From contig OY752142.1 in NCBI GenBank assembly GCA_963573315.1, positions 1,550,001 through 1,614,000 on the forward strand: a stretch of DNA of 64,000 nucleotides. Direction: 5' to 3'. Below are positions 22,190-34,311 of the stretch, in pieces (position 1 is the stretch's first letter; each line of letters begins with the position of its first letter). The notes beneath the pieces were generated by a model, which worked only from the letters and a program-made list of their open reading frames with translations, was not told the origin of the DNA and ran no database searches. The stretch comes from Entomortierella parvispora. Taxonomy: Eukaryota > Mortierellomycota > Mortierellomycetes > Mortierellales > Mortierellaceae. The translations under genes and the position numbers were made by a program.

Positions 22190-23915
22190 TTAGACCAATT
22201 TCTGGTTGGCACCCCACTTCTTGAGGCGGATGGACTGGATCTTGATGAATCCCTCAGAGTCCAAAGGCGAGAATCCACCCTGGACATCCATTGAGGACTC
22301 TTCCATATCGTAAAGGTTGTTGCTCTTGGACGAGCGACCCTCGACCACGACATTGCCCTTGTACAACTTCAGGCGAACCTCACCATTGACGGTCTTCTGG
22401 GAGGCAGCAATGGACGACAACAAGAACTCGGCCTCGGGCGAGAAGTACATGCCGTTGTAGAGGATGTTGGAGTACTGGGGCGTCACAAACTGATCGCGCA
22501 AGTTACGGACCTGACGATCCAGCGTCAAACCCTCCAAATCCATATGTGCCACACGCAAGATCGTGCCGCCGGGGGTCTCGTAGCAACCACGGGACTTGAT
22601 GCCAATGAATCGGTTCTCGACAATGTCCAAGCGACCGATACCGTTCTGACGAGCCAACTGGTTCAAGTACAAGAAGATCTCGAGGCCTCCAACAACCTCC
22701 TTGTTGCCGTGGGTGGTGTTGATCACCTTTGTGGGCTTGCCCTGTGTGAACTCGATAGTGATACGCTCGGGGGTGTTGGGGGCATCCTCGGGATCGACAG
22801 TGAGCTTCCACATGTCCTTGGGAGGGGTCACATTGGGGTCCTCGAGGATACCGGCCTCGTATGAGATGTGGAACAGGTTCTCGTCAGTGGACCAGGGCTT
22901 GGCAGCCGTCTGGACGACGGGGATGCCCTTCTCCTCAGCGAACGCCAACAAGTCCTTGCGACCCTGGAAACGCTCGTAGAACTCTGATTCGATGAGGAAA
23001 GAGAAAAGAAAAAAGAAGATAGGCAAGGTTAGACTTGAGATGATTCATGATTAGACAAAAAAAAAGAGCAGTCCAGATCCGGACATTTTAATCTCTTCGT
23101 CGTGTGGGGTTGACAGGCCCCGCGGTGTCTGTGGCAATGAAAAAGGCGGGGAAGAGAGTGGAGGGTGGTCATTGAGGGTGAAGTGGGGTATCTTACCAGG
23201 TACACGCCATGGGGCAATGACCTTGATGTCGGGCTTGAGGGCGTAGTAGGCAAGCTCGAAACGAACCTGATCGTTACCCTTTCCGGTGCATCCGTGGGAA
23301 ACGTATTGGCAGTTTTCGCGAGCAGCAATTTCCATCTGTGAGGTCGACACAGCAAACAAAAAGAGAGAGAAAGTCATGTGGGCAAATACAAGGTAGCCAA
23401 CACAAGGTAGAGAAGATGGAAGAGGCAGAAAGGCAGTTCTCTGTTAGTGGTCAAGATAATCTTGGGTTTGTCCATTATTTTTTGTTCCCACACACGTCCT
23501 GTTTGAAGAAAGGCGTTGTCCACATCTTTTTTGTCCTGCATCTTTTGACCAAAGATCCCGTCCTGCTTCAAGCTGATAATGATGCACATCTTACCTGGCG
23601 ACGGGCAATGACAGGGCGGGCAAGGGAGGTGCCGAGAAGGTAGACACCCTCGTAGATGGTGTTGGCCTGGACGGCAGGGTAGATCAATTCCTCGACAAAC
23701 TCGCGCTGGAGATCTTCGACAAAGACCTTGGTGGCTCCACAGCCCTTGGCCTTGACAACAGCAGCGTCAAAGTCCTCTTCCTGTCCGACGTTGGCCATGT
23801 AGCACATGACCTCGTACCCTTGCTCGATCAACCAGGCGAGAATACAGGAGGTATCGAGTCCGCCAGAGTAGGCGAGGAGCACACGGCCCTTAGTAGAAGT
23901 GGTAACAGACGACAT
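22190..23915 (-). CDS. ARG1: Argininosuccinate synthase
   Basis: Joins citrulline and aspartate with ATP to make argininosuccinate, the penultimate step of arginine synthesis, in the cytosol. Three exons (23915-23595, 23335-23197, 22983-22190) give 417 residues, the normal length. The PP-loop ATP site [10 protein letters not shown] is at about residues 15-24. [15 protein letters not shown] binds citrulline and aspartate, and [14 protein letters not shown] and [14 protein letters not shown] are family signatures. The promoter side (23916-24340) is purine-rich. Confidence 0.97.
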
Positions 23916-24607
23916 TTTGTGTATGTGAGATGATGGAAGAGTGGAAAAAGTGTTGAAGGAGAGAAAGAGTCAACAGCGGCCTGCAAAAGGAAAGGAGGAG
24001 TGGGTTATGAAAGAGATGGATAATGAAGAAAAGAAAAAAAGAAAAGGAAAGGGACGGAAGTGTGCCCTTTTATGTTGTCCACAAACACGACCGCCCAGCA
24101 CAAGGACGACAGGCCACACATCGTGACACAGAGCGAGTAGAGAACCTTGCTACGGGAGATCAAGGTCTACGGCCGAGGGAGGGAGGGAGGATACGCCCGG
24201 AGGAAGCGAGACCACGATAACCTAAAGACACTCGTCCGATCCAATGCTGGCCCTTCTTCCGCTCGTTCACACGCGACGGTCAAGATGGGTCACAATGAGA
24301 CGGAAAAGAGAGTTTACGGCGGCAGTCACTTTCTGGGCGGAAGATTTTTTTTTTTTTTTTGGTTGGCAAAAAATGAATTATTACTTTTTTACTTTTCTTT
24401 TTTTCTTCTCTCTTCTTCCCCTCCTTCTCCTTCGCTAGATTTACAAATATACTATACAACAAAAACAACAAAAAAACATGCATGCAAGAAAAGGCAGAAA
24501 GGACTGAGAGTAGGGGGGGAAAAACTACAACTATAAAACAGCATGAAAAATGGACAATGAAAAAAAAAAAAAATGATATGAATGAGTGACCGACTGACTA
24601 GTCGACC
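23916..24607. other. Intergenic upstream of ARG1 and downstream of the RhoGEF
   Basis: About 690 bases with GAAA/GGAG-rich sequence near the ARG1 start, a run of 16 T at 24345-24360, and a pyrimidine-rich segment up to about 24440. The open frames here are products of the base bias. No gene or RNA is supported. Confidence 0.5.
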
Positions 24608-27600
24608 TTAGAGGCGCATCGACATGGGCTGAACATTGTTGGTCGCCATGGCCAGCGTATGGAGCTGCTCCAGTGCGTGAACAAGTCCCACATAGTCGTC
24701 ATGGTCCGTGTGGGTATGGCGCTTTAGATCCTTGAGCAACAGGCAGTAGCGTGTCACACGCTGGATCGGCAAGATCAACAAATCGGCAAGACTGAATCGA
24801 CCCGTCATCTCCTTGCCACCGGCACAGTTCTGGAGGAACCGTTGAAACTCTGAAAGATCACTCGTCATCGTGGTCGAAGACGACGACACCACAGAATGGC
24901 GGATCGATCCATGGCTACTCTGAGCCTTCGACACGGACGACGTCGAGTTGGAAGAAGTTGTGCTCAATCGTCTAGCCTGGTCACGACCCGCGGAAGACGC
25001 AGCCGAGGAGGTCGACGCAGCAGCAGCAGCAGCAGCAGCAAAGGCCATCATGGAGGAAGAGGAAGGGGCCGAGGTCGCGTTCAAGGAAAAGAGGGATGGC
25101 AGCGAGCGTCTCTTGCCCAATCGGGGTGACGCTTCCCCCACACCAGGAACAGTCAGATGATTACTTGCAGCACTCGAACAGCTGGAGAAGGTGGAAGCCG
25201 GTGCAATGAACGGAGAAGAAGAAGAAGGCATGGCAGAGATGGAGGAGCGCTTTGACTTCATCAATGTCCGAAGGGCTTTCATACCCTTTCCGTAGGCTTG
25301 ACCATACTTCAAAAAGATGCACAAAGGTTCTTTGACGTTCAAAAAGATGGTGCCGATCAGAGTTGAATCGTCTGACCAGACCTCGTCCCGGACACAATCC
25401 TCCAAGTTTTGGGCAAGTTGGCTCGAGACTGCAATCAGGTCAGCGATATGGCTCAGCAGATGGTACAGCGCGTTGGACTTGGGTATAAAGGGCTTATCGG
25501 TCTGCAGCGATCTGAACAAGGGGTCCACAAACACCTAAGAGAAACAGGTCAGCATCAAAGAAAACGGGTGGATAACATGAGGATAAACTTGACCATATAT
25601 AAAAAAGCAATTACCTCTTGAACAGTTTGCAAGTACTGGAGATAGTTTTGCTCGGTTGTGTAGATCTCTTGAGAGATAAACTTGCGGATCTCTTTGTTGC
25701 GAGCGATCGCTTCTGGGGTATCAAACTAGAGCGCAAGAAAAAAAAAGACAAGCCTGTTAGAAGACTCATCGATGGCTGCAGAATACACACATTCAGGAAT
25801 AACCAAGAAACGGCATCTTACTTTGGCTGACTTGACCACTTCCAGTTCCCCTCCGCCATAGGTCATGCTCAAACGACTCTTCTTCGGCTTGGACTTGCCT
25901 GACACTGGGAGAACCTTTGGCGAAGCGCCACTGATGCGATGGCTCATGTAGTCGTCCTTCTTGGAAGAGGGTTTGACAGCGACTACAGTATCCCTCGATC
26001 CAGCCGATGAAGATGCCGAGGGCAATGTCAATGACCCGGTCGAGGTATTGGTCGAATGGGTCAGGAGCGACTGGGGGCGACTAGGCGAACCATTCTCCAA
26101 AGGCTGGGACAACAAGGCTTGCAATCCCTTCAAATCCTCATTGTAACGGGCGTTCTGGGCCTGAGAGTGGTTGATCATGGTCTGGGTCAGACTATCCCAG
26201 TCGTCGGTACTCTCGACTGAACCACACGAAGATGCCTCTCCTAGAGATGATGCACTGGCAGCGCGGCCCTTGTTGTAGAACAGGGGCTCGGGTGGAGACA
26301 AAATGGAATCCCTGCTCAATTGGCTCGTTCGAAAGGTAGAGACTGCAGACACTGCGGGGCTAGGCTGGTCCCATTGAGGGAGGGCCGCGCGACGCAGAGG
26401 TGGCGAGCGCAAAGACGAACTACGAGACGCAGTAACGATCTCGGCCGAGATTTCCTCGGGACTGAGGTTCGAGTGGGAAAGAAGGACTTCAGAGAGCGGC
26501 CGGACCTCGTTCTGTCTACTGTTCTTCATCTCGTTCGCGACAGAAGTGGTCAGAGACTTGAAAAATCGGTTTGATCGCTTCGAGGCCGGTTTAATGGCAA
26601 GATAGGACTCTCCTTCAACTTCGTCAGGCGAGGTCATTAACGGCACGTTGTTGGCATCTCTTGCCAATCCAGTAGTGGCTCGAAGACTTGGTGTCGAAGC
26701 TGCAGCTCCGTTGGCTGTATGGAACAACTTGTGGGCAATGTCGCTCCTAGACTCGACTGCCTCCGCCTGCTTACCATTCGAGCCTTTTCTAAAGCCAAAG
26801 TCCGCCGCAGTGAACTTTCTGGCGATAGTGTTGAACGGCGAGGTGCTGGCACTGGATCGTGACGCCTGGTTCATGGCCGGCTTTACCGGTGAGTTGGCAG
26901 GAATTGGGGGTTGAGGCTTGTTGAGTTGTTCGATCGAAAGAACTTGCCGCAATGTCTTTGCAGCCGGGCCAGGGACCGTGAACGACTTCGTGGGTGGCAA
27001 CGGCTTTGAGACATGTAGCTCGGTGACGGAACCCGGGGCAAGAACTGGGGCTGACACTGGGGCTGGCACTGGGGCAGGGGCGGGGACGGAAGCAGGGATG
27101 GTGAAGAAGACCTCCTCGATCATGTCCAGCATGGATTCAGAGGAGGCCGACCCTTCGGGTACGTTCATCATTGTAGCACTAATCAGAGTACCGTTAATGT
27201 CTTCGCTGCCACTGCCGTTAGTAATGCGAACGTTCTCCTCCACCAAAGCAATGCCGGACGCCTCCTCCGAACCCTCTGCAGACAGCTGGCCCAGCCATGC
27301 CGTTACTGCGTCGGGTCCCGCGGCCAACGAAAGGCGTTGTGCCAAATCTTGGGCCCAGCTTTCATGATCGAGCACGTCCTGAGGGATGCCATAGTCCAGC
27401 ACTGGTGGATCTGTGATGACCACAGACTCGATGGACCCCTTGGCAGATGTCTTCCAAAAGACCTTTCGGATTCCTCGTCCAAACGAGGCCGCCAAGGAGG
27501 AGCTTCGAGAGACTGAACCGCCGTAACCGCTGTCCTTGCGTTCGACCATAACTGCGTCCGAGGAGTCGCGCCGAAGAACCTCTTCCGTGTCTATTTCCTC

Positions 27601-28137
27601 GGTCGTTTCTGGGGCGATGTTGAGTGTGGAGGAAGGTGGAGGGAGAGGTTCGTTCTCCAGGAATTGAAGTTGGATCTGAGGAGGGTGAGGCCCGAGAAGG
27701 AAGAGGCTCGAGGTCGAGCTCGTCGCGTCGCTGCTGTGGGTATTGCGCGAGCGCGGCTGGGTGCAATTGGGCGAGTTGGCCATCTGGCTCTGGGTCTGAG
27801 GGGCAAGATACACAGAGTTCCTGGTCAGCGAGGGGTTCCTCGAGATTGAATTAGCAGCCGATGCGGCCGATATAAAGTAGCAGTAACGGATCTGAGGTGC
27901 TGCTTGACCAGCGCTTGTTATGTTTGAGGTGCTTTTGATAGATTGGCCGCCCTGGCTGTCGCGTCGTCGCCCTGGCCCCTGTGCAATCGCGGTATTCTCA
28001 GATATTGAAGATGTGGAAAGGGGAGGGAGAGGAGTGGCCGTAGATGGGATATGGACACCCCTGAGTGCCGACTGGGAGTGCTCTGACGGCTTGCTAGGGG
28101 GAGGAGGCGGGGTATAGGCACAGGTACCAGAGCTCAT
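24608..28137 (-). CDS. RhoGEF (Dbl-homology) domain protein
   Basis: A guanine-nucleotide exchange factor for Rho/Cdc42-type GTPases. 1117 residues in three exons (28137-25822, 25725-25615, 25534-24608). The first 770 residues are Ser/Pro-rich and probably disordered, with a hydrophobic-free, kinase-substrate-like composition. The DH domain begins with IRKFISQEIYTTEQNYLQYL (about residue 782) and ends with the conserved LADLLILPIQRVTRYCLLL helix. About 140 residues of Ser/Ala-rich sequence (about 905-1045), including eight or more consecutive Ala, are inserted inside the DH domain. The protein ends some 45 residues after the last DH signature and no PH domain follows, unlike most Dbl proteins. 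A terminal exon carrying a PH domain was not found downstream. Confidence 0.88.
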
Positions 28138-31100
28138 GTGTGTGTGTGTGTGAGTGTGGTCCAGCTAGAGGACGAAGGAGGTGGTGGAGGGGTACTCTGG
28201 ATAGGGGGAAGCAGGGAGAAGGCGGGGACAGAGGGAGTGAGGGCGTCGTTTATCCACAACGTGGGTAGAGTGTCGAGAGATTCGGATCGCAGAGGGGCAC
28301 GAGTCGACAATAGGCACACGTTCCTGCGAGGGATGCAATCCAATAGGGTAGATACAGTAGAGCAGGTGCAGTGAAGAGGAGGAAGAGGAAGAAGAGGAAG
28401 AGGGAAGAGGGGAGAGGTGGAAGATAGTGGGAGAGGAGAGCACAAAGGGCGTGGCGCGATAGAGATGTTCCTGTGGACGGAAGAAAGAAGGGAAAAAGTG
28501 GCGAGGGGAGAGAGGGGAGATTTTTGGTATCGTTGGATTAGAACACGAAACGGTCAGGTCAACGACAGTAGGAGAGGAAGAGGAGGAGGAGAGCGGAGGG
28601 CATTACTCGCAATAGGATAGAATAGACAGGTTGAGGAAGGACGAGAGGAGGAGGAGGAGGAGGAGGAGGAAGAAGGGTGGAGAATGCAGGAATGGAGAGT
28701 GAGAGGGGGGATGGAGGGATGGAGGGATGGAATGAGGGTGATCTCGAGAGGGGTGGTGTCAAGAGAAGGTGCGAGAGGTGAAGAGAGAAAGAGAGAAAGA
28801 GAGAGAGAGAGAGAGAAGCGAAGAGTACGAAGGAGGGTTGAAGAGTAAAGAGAAAGAGAGAGAAAAGAGAGAGAGAGTAACAGAAAATGAAACAGCAAAG
28901 AAGAACGGAAAAGGGGACCAGAAAGACAGAAGGGGACCATTGGCACACGATAACACCTCTTGTTCTTTCTCTCTCTCTGCTGGGATCAATTGGCCCCCCT
29001 CTCTCGCTCGCTCTTTCTCTTTCCCTCGCTCGATGGTGCTGCCACCCAATGGTGCAATCATGATCCAAAAAGCGCGCGGATAGGCCGAGGTAAGCAAGCA
29101 TATTCTGGCAGCCTTGCGAGACCATGGCCAGAGTGCTCTCTTTTTTTTTTTTTTTTTTTTCTGTTCTTTTCTCAGAGGCCTCGCTCACAATCACTGTTCT
29201 GATTCAATTGCAATCCAGCTTGGACTGGGCGGACATGATCAACAAAAAAAGAAAGAGGACCAGACCACAGGGAAGGCAAGGCAATGCAAGACAGACAGAC
29301 CGACAGGTAGGCCACAGGCAAGACAGGCTGACAGACCGACAGAGATGACCCCACCGGTCGTACCCACAGGCACACCGACAAACAGTGCGGGAAAGACCAC
29401 GACTCACGGAAAGGGGTCTTTTTCATTTCCCGTTCTGCTTGGTCCTTTGTGGACTTCTTTATTCTTGGAAAACTGGCAATCAACAACGACAAGAAAAGAA
29501 AAAGAAAGAACAAACGCGCGCGCGCAACGCTCTGACCTCTGCCTGGGTTGGGGCGGAAAGGGGACGACCAGGGGCGTTAGTCAGAAAAGATTGACGACTT
29601 TACTGCCCCACCTCTTACTGCACGCAATTTGTGCCTGTGGTGAAGATCTCGTCGAATGGCAGCGCAGTTGTAGTTCTCTTCTCTTCTTTATTTTGAAGAT
29701 GAATATTGATAGACTAATGATGATGATGATGATGATGACGATAATGTTGGTGGTCGGTGGGACGGTGCATGTAGTCCCCTGCTAGTACGTATCTGTCGGA
29801 TTTCCTGACCAATTCATTTCACTACATTCTTTTCTCCGCCACCGAGAAAGAGGGGGGAAGCAAAGGCCAACCGGACGGGAACCCAATTCATTGGCAAAAG
29901 AGTGCCGCGGCGGTCTCTTGCTTTCGGACTCTATCAGCGAAAAGCATGTGGACGGACATGTTCGTCCACTATCTTGCTGTGCCCTTTGAACCTCAAGGGA
30001 TCCTGGCACCAATGGCTGGCCAGTGCTTTTTATTTTCAAGTCCCCTTCCCCTGATCACAACCCCTCTCAGTGGACCCTTGTCGTTTTCGGTTTATCCTTC
30101 TACAAATGTATTTAATTGTTCCTCAACCTTTCTGACTCTCCGTTTCCCAGGGAGGATCGGCCAGTCCTTGATTGTGGTGCATTACCTAACCCTGAACTGC
30201 TTCAGTGGACGCAGAAAGGAGATCGGGGAACTTGGATCAGAAAGGAAAAACAATTCGTGATGACAAGGGTCTCAAAAAAAAAAAAAAAAAAGGAAGACGC
30301 AAACCCGCATCTTTCTTTCGATACCAAGTCTGTTTCTCTTTTGCCCGCTTCTTTGTTTTTATTTCTCTCCAGCAAGCAGGTGTCGATCATGCAGACAGCC
30401 CGTTCGGCTCAAAGTATACACGATCATTGAGAAAAACAGAAAAACAGCCCAGGGGGCTTGCATTCCGCTTTAGCGCCGTCTCTCGCTCACTTTTGAATCG
30501 TTTTCAGAGCATCTCGCAGATCCTGCTGCTTTTAATGATGCTGCGAACGGTAGATAGACAGATTGTCCGTTCAGTTGGACCTCAAAATGCCGATCTCTTC
30601 CCGGTTCCCCCGTGGCAACCATTTCGCCTCTTGTCAAATTCCGAGGTGTCTTTTCTTTTTTTCTTTTTTTTTCTATTTCTAATTGCCGACCCGATATTTT
30701 CGCTTATGAGAGACATCCTTGGCTAGAGAATGACAGAAAGAAAAGGCATGATTTGGGAAAGTTGAGCAGTCGGTTTTTCAACAATGCTCCAAAAGAATCA
30801 GATAGTCGCACCAAAGTACCAGAGATATGAACAGATCAGAAAAGAACAAAAAGCAAAACAATAATCCATGTCCTACCGATAGAAAACTGATGAACGATTC
30901 ATTGCACACAATAGATTATCTCTTCCTTCGCCCTGGCAACCACACAACAACACCAAAAGCATGGCACAGTCCCGCTTTCTACAAAGGTTCAAGGTCGGCT
31001 CTTCATAACCACGCTCGACTGCCATTCCGAACACCCTGACATCTCCCCATGTACCCTCCTATCTCCTTACATTTTGAACAGTATGAGAATGTGAGCCGAT

Positions 31101-32385
31101 CTTGCTCTCAAGACAGCTCCCTAAATAAAAAAAAAAGAGAGAAAGTAATTGCAACCCCTCGACATCATTATTACTGCCTTCTCAGCTCAGGTTTTCGAAT
31201 GAGAAAGAGAGAGAGAGAGAGAGAGACAGACATCGCGCTCTTATTTTTTTTTGGCCGTCCTTCCTCCCCTTCAAAAAGTCTAAACCGTCGCAACAGGACT
31301 TCCTACACAAATCCAACAGTTTGTGCAGTGCAATGCACTCGTGGAGCTCACAACGCTTTTTTTTTTTTTTTTTTTGGGAGCACGAAATCAAGAGGGTAAG
31401 AGGCGCAAGACAGGAAGTCTGTTGACTGATTACGACAGCAAACACTGGTCATTCTTTCTTGGACCTGTGGTGTTCAACAAACAAACACGCACACGTCCGA
31501 TCCAGCTGTTTTTTTTGTAGAGCCAGGTAACAAAACAAACAAACAACAAACAATCAAGAAGCATCTGCTTCCTCAAAAACATCACAATGCAGGTCCCTCT
31601 CCACACATCCACACGCCCGTTTCTTTCAGAAAAAGTGCCGTTTTGGTCAAAGCATTCCTTTGTTTGCTTCTCAACTGAGGAGAAGGGAGGTGATGGAGGC
31701 GCAAAAGGAAGAGGAGGTGCGCGCATACACACACAAGAATGACACGCAAAACAACAGCTCACGCTGCTCTGCCGTTGCGCTCACTCCCCAATTCCAAAGA
31801 TCTTTTTTATTCTTCCGCGGTAAAAAGTCTTGTCGCTCGTTGCCACAAAAAAAGAACAGAAACGAACAGGATTCCATGATTCCACACATGCTCATTCATT
31901 CCCCCTGTGTCACCTACAACTTTTTCCTTTCTTCCGCGGGACTTTCTTATTCCAAACAAGCGCCATGGCCTTTTTGTCGATCCATCGGGTGGAAAGGAAC
32001 AAGGGCCAGACCAAAAGGGCCATTGATCTGTCGCGTTCAGTTCCTCTCGATGGAAGCATCAATATTTCCACCAAAAGTCTGTGCGCGCAAACTTGCCTTT
32101 CCATCTCGCGACCAATTGGATTCTAGATAAGTTTTGGTTTCGTGTTTTTATTCCTTTTTGGATTTTTGTTTTTCTTTTGTTTCTTTGCGCCTTCACAAAA
32201 GGGAAAGAGAAGGAAAGGAAGAGAAAAAAGGTGATATAAAATTACAATGTAGAAAGGGCGCTATTTACAAATTAACACCAGCAGCGATGGGATAAAACGA
32301 ATGAAACAAAAAAAAAAAGAGTGGATGCAAAATGAAAGAGAGAGAAACTGGGCAGAAAGGATAGCAAAGTTACAAAAAATCTCGT
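28138..32385. other. 4.2-kb gene-poor region
   Basis: Upstream of the RhoGEF gene and downstream of the peptide transporter. The first 800 bases are almost pure purine on the + strand (GGAG, GAGA, AGAGG runs). Further right are homopolymers: T20 at 29141-29160, A18 at 30274-30291, T19 at 31357-31375, plus GAC/ATG microsatellite near 29715-29740. Open frames up to 223 codons occur, but they are low-complexity, overlap on both strands, and show no domains or clear splice structure. Part may be a long RhoGEF leader. I see no supported gene. Confidence 0.5.
28370..28900. repeat. Purine-rich GA/GGA tract upstream of the RhoGEF gene
   Basis: Long imperfect runs of GGA (28370-28445, 28570-28680) and GA (28770-28880, including an uninterrupted GAGAGAGAGAGA run near 28800) give strong strand asymmetry. 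Such mirror-symmetric purine tracts can form triplex DNA, a general property; a role here is unproven. Confidence 0.65.
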
Positions 32386-34311
32386 TTAGACAATGTTGTC
32401 CAAGTGCGCAAACTTCCAGGCGAACAGGACGGTCATGATAGCCATGGCGACAGCCTGGGCGGCGTAGACGTAGACAAAGTTGGGATCGTTGGACCAGATG
32501 GCCAAGATCATACCAATCAAGGAACCGAACGCGTTGGTAGCCAAGAACAAACTCATGACAACAGACTTGAGCTCAGGGGCAGCAGAGCGGAAAGCAAACT
32601 CGAGACCAGTGGCTGACGCGAAAATCTCAGAGATACCAATCAAGATGTAGGCGGGCAACTGGGTCCAGATGGTCAAGTTGTTGATGACCAAGGTAATGTC
32701 CGTGGGAATGTCGATGGTGTTGCCTTGGGGGTCCTTGCCCGAGAAGTTGTAGAAAGGAGCCGATTTGTAAAGCATGTGCTGGAGAACAGTGACGTAGACA
32801 AAGCAGAAGGTGACGATCGAGAAACCAATGATGATACGGTTGACGGGTCCCAACTTGAAACCGGCCTTGCGGAGAAGAGGGAAGACAATGATATCGAGGA
32901 TGGGGATGAAGATGACAATAACGGCCGAGTTGACGAACGAGAGCTGTTCGGGCTTGAGCCAGCTAGGACGGGTCATGTTAATGGCCATGTTGACAAAGTT
33001 GTCGTTCATGTTGTTGTAAAGAGCCCAGTAGACGGGGTAGACCAAGAAGACCTTGCAGGCGTGGTAGGTGCGCTCCAGATCCGACACGAACTTGTTGTCC
33101 CACTCGAGCGAGCCATTGTTGTTGGAGTAGGCAGCCTGGATCCAGTGGGTACCAGCAGGGCGGTTCTTGCGGTTCTTGAAAGCATAGATGAAGCAGCGGA
33201 AACTCTGGCCCAGAATGTTACCCTTGGGGGGACGGTCAAAGTACTTGGGGCGACCCATGGCAAAGATGGCAATACCGACAACAAAGACAATGGCTGGGAT
33301 CATGAAGGCAAGATCCCAAGCCTTGTTGGAGACAGCAGGGGTAATGGCCTGACCGAGCATTCCTCCAATGTTGATGGCCATGTAGAAGTAACGGAAAACA
33401 CGCTCGACAGTGATGGCATGGTTGATGGTGACACCAGGCTTGGTGGGGTGGGGGTAGTCCTCGGCAGGGATCTGCTCAGCAGCAAAAGTGGAGACGTTGG
33501 ACTTGATACCGCCGGTACCCCAGGAGATCATGCAATAAAGAGCAACCAAGAAGCCGGGGAGACCGAGCGAGTCCTTGAGGCTGTCGATCGATGAGACGGT
33601 CAGGAGAACGAGACCGGCGGTGTAGAGAATGGCAAAGATCAAGATGGTTTTGAACTTTCCAAGCCATTTGTCGGCGACAATAGCACCAAAGATGGTCGTG
33701 ATGTAGGAGAAGAAGGAGAATCCACGCGAGATGGCAGTGGCATTGCCCTTGGAAAGGAGCAAGTGGGTCAACATGTAACGCTGGAACAACATGGAGGCAC
33801 CATAGAACGAGAAACGCTCGCACAACTCGGCTATACAGGTGAAAGAGGGCAAAGAACATTAGTTACGAGAAAAAAAATTTTTTTCTAACACGAAGACAAA
33901 AGACAACCAAGGAGGGGGAGGAGGAACACAGTTGAGGGGCTGCTTGGGTTGGCGTGGCATGCTCACAGAAACCACCCGACCCTTGTCTTTTCAAACAGGG
34001 CCAAGTCTGCTCAAAGAGACAACCCTCTGCTGCATCAATTGGCAATGAGGCGAGGGGGTGTGTGTGTAGTGTGGGGCTGATGGCGATCTGCATTGTGTAA
34101 CCGTGTCCGTGCGGGTTTGGGAGGGATGCGACGTCTTGAATTTTTTTCCCAACGGCAGTTGGATGGAGAGCAACTTACTGACGATAATCAACCAGGCGGC
34201 AAAAGGAATGGGGCCGGGAACCTGGATGTTGTTGTCGACGACGTTGTCTTCCTTAACCTCAACATGATCGGGGCCAGCTTCGAGCTTGCTATCAAACTTT
34301 TCGGATTCCAT
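32386..34311 (-). CDS. PTR2: Proton-dependent di/tripeptide transporter (POT/PTR2 family)
   Basis: A plasma-membrane peptide uptake symporter. Two exons (34311-34179, 33830-32386) encode 525 residues; the join restores the family motif as IVTELCERFSFYGAS, the ExxER proton-coupling motif. PTR2 signature 1 is seen in FGAIVADKWLGKFKTI, and signature 2 in FRYFYMAINIGGMLG. About twelve hydrophobic segments are present, with a hydrophilic loop (RPPKGNILGQSFRCF...LEWDNKF) in the middle and a second one (FSGKDPQGNTIDIP) late in the protein, as in fungal PTR2. The N terminus is a 30-residue acidic cytoplasmic tail. The protein is somewhat shorter than yeast PTR2, mainly at both ends. Confidence 0.95.

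Noticed and set aside
28770-28880. GA repeats as a possible CRISPR or satellite array
   Set aside because: Simple microsatellite without unit/spacer structure.
29114-29785. 223-codon + strand open frame
   Set aside because: It begins in a T20 run, is low-complexity, and lacks introns or domains; overlapping frames on both strands are equally open.
32725-33594. 289-codon open frame opposite the peptide transporter
   Set aside because: Antisense shadow of a conserved membrane protein; its Asp/Glu/Gly-rich composition is that expected from reverse-reading hydrophobic codons.
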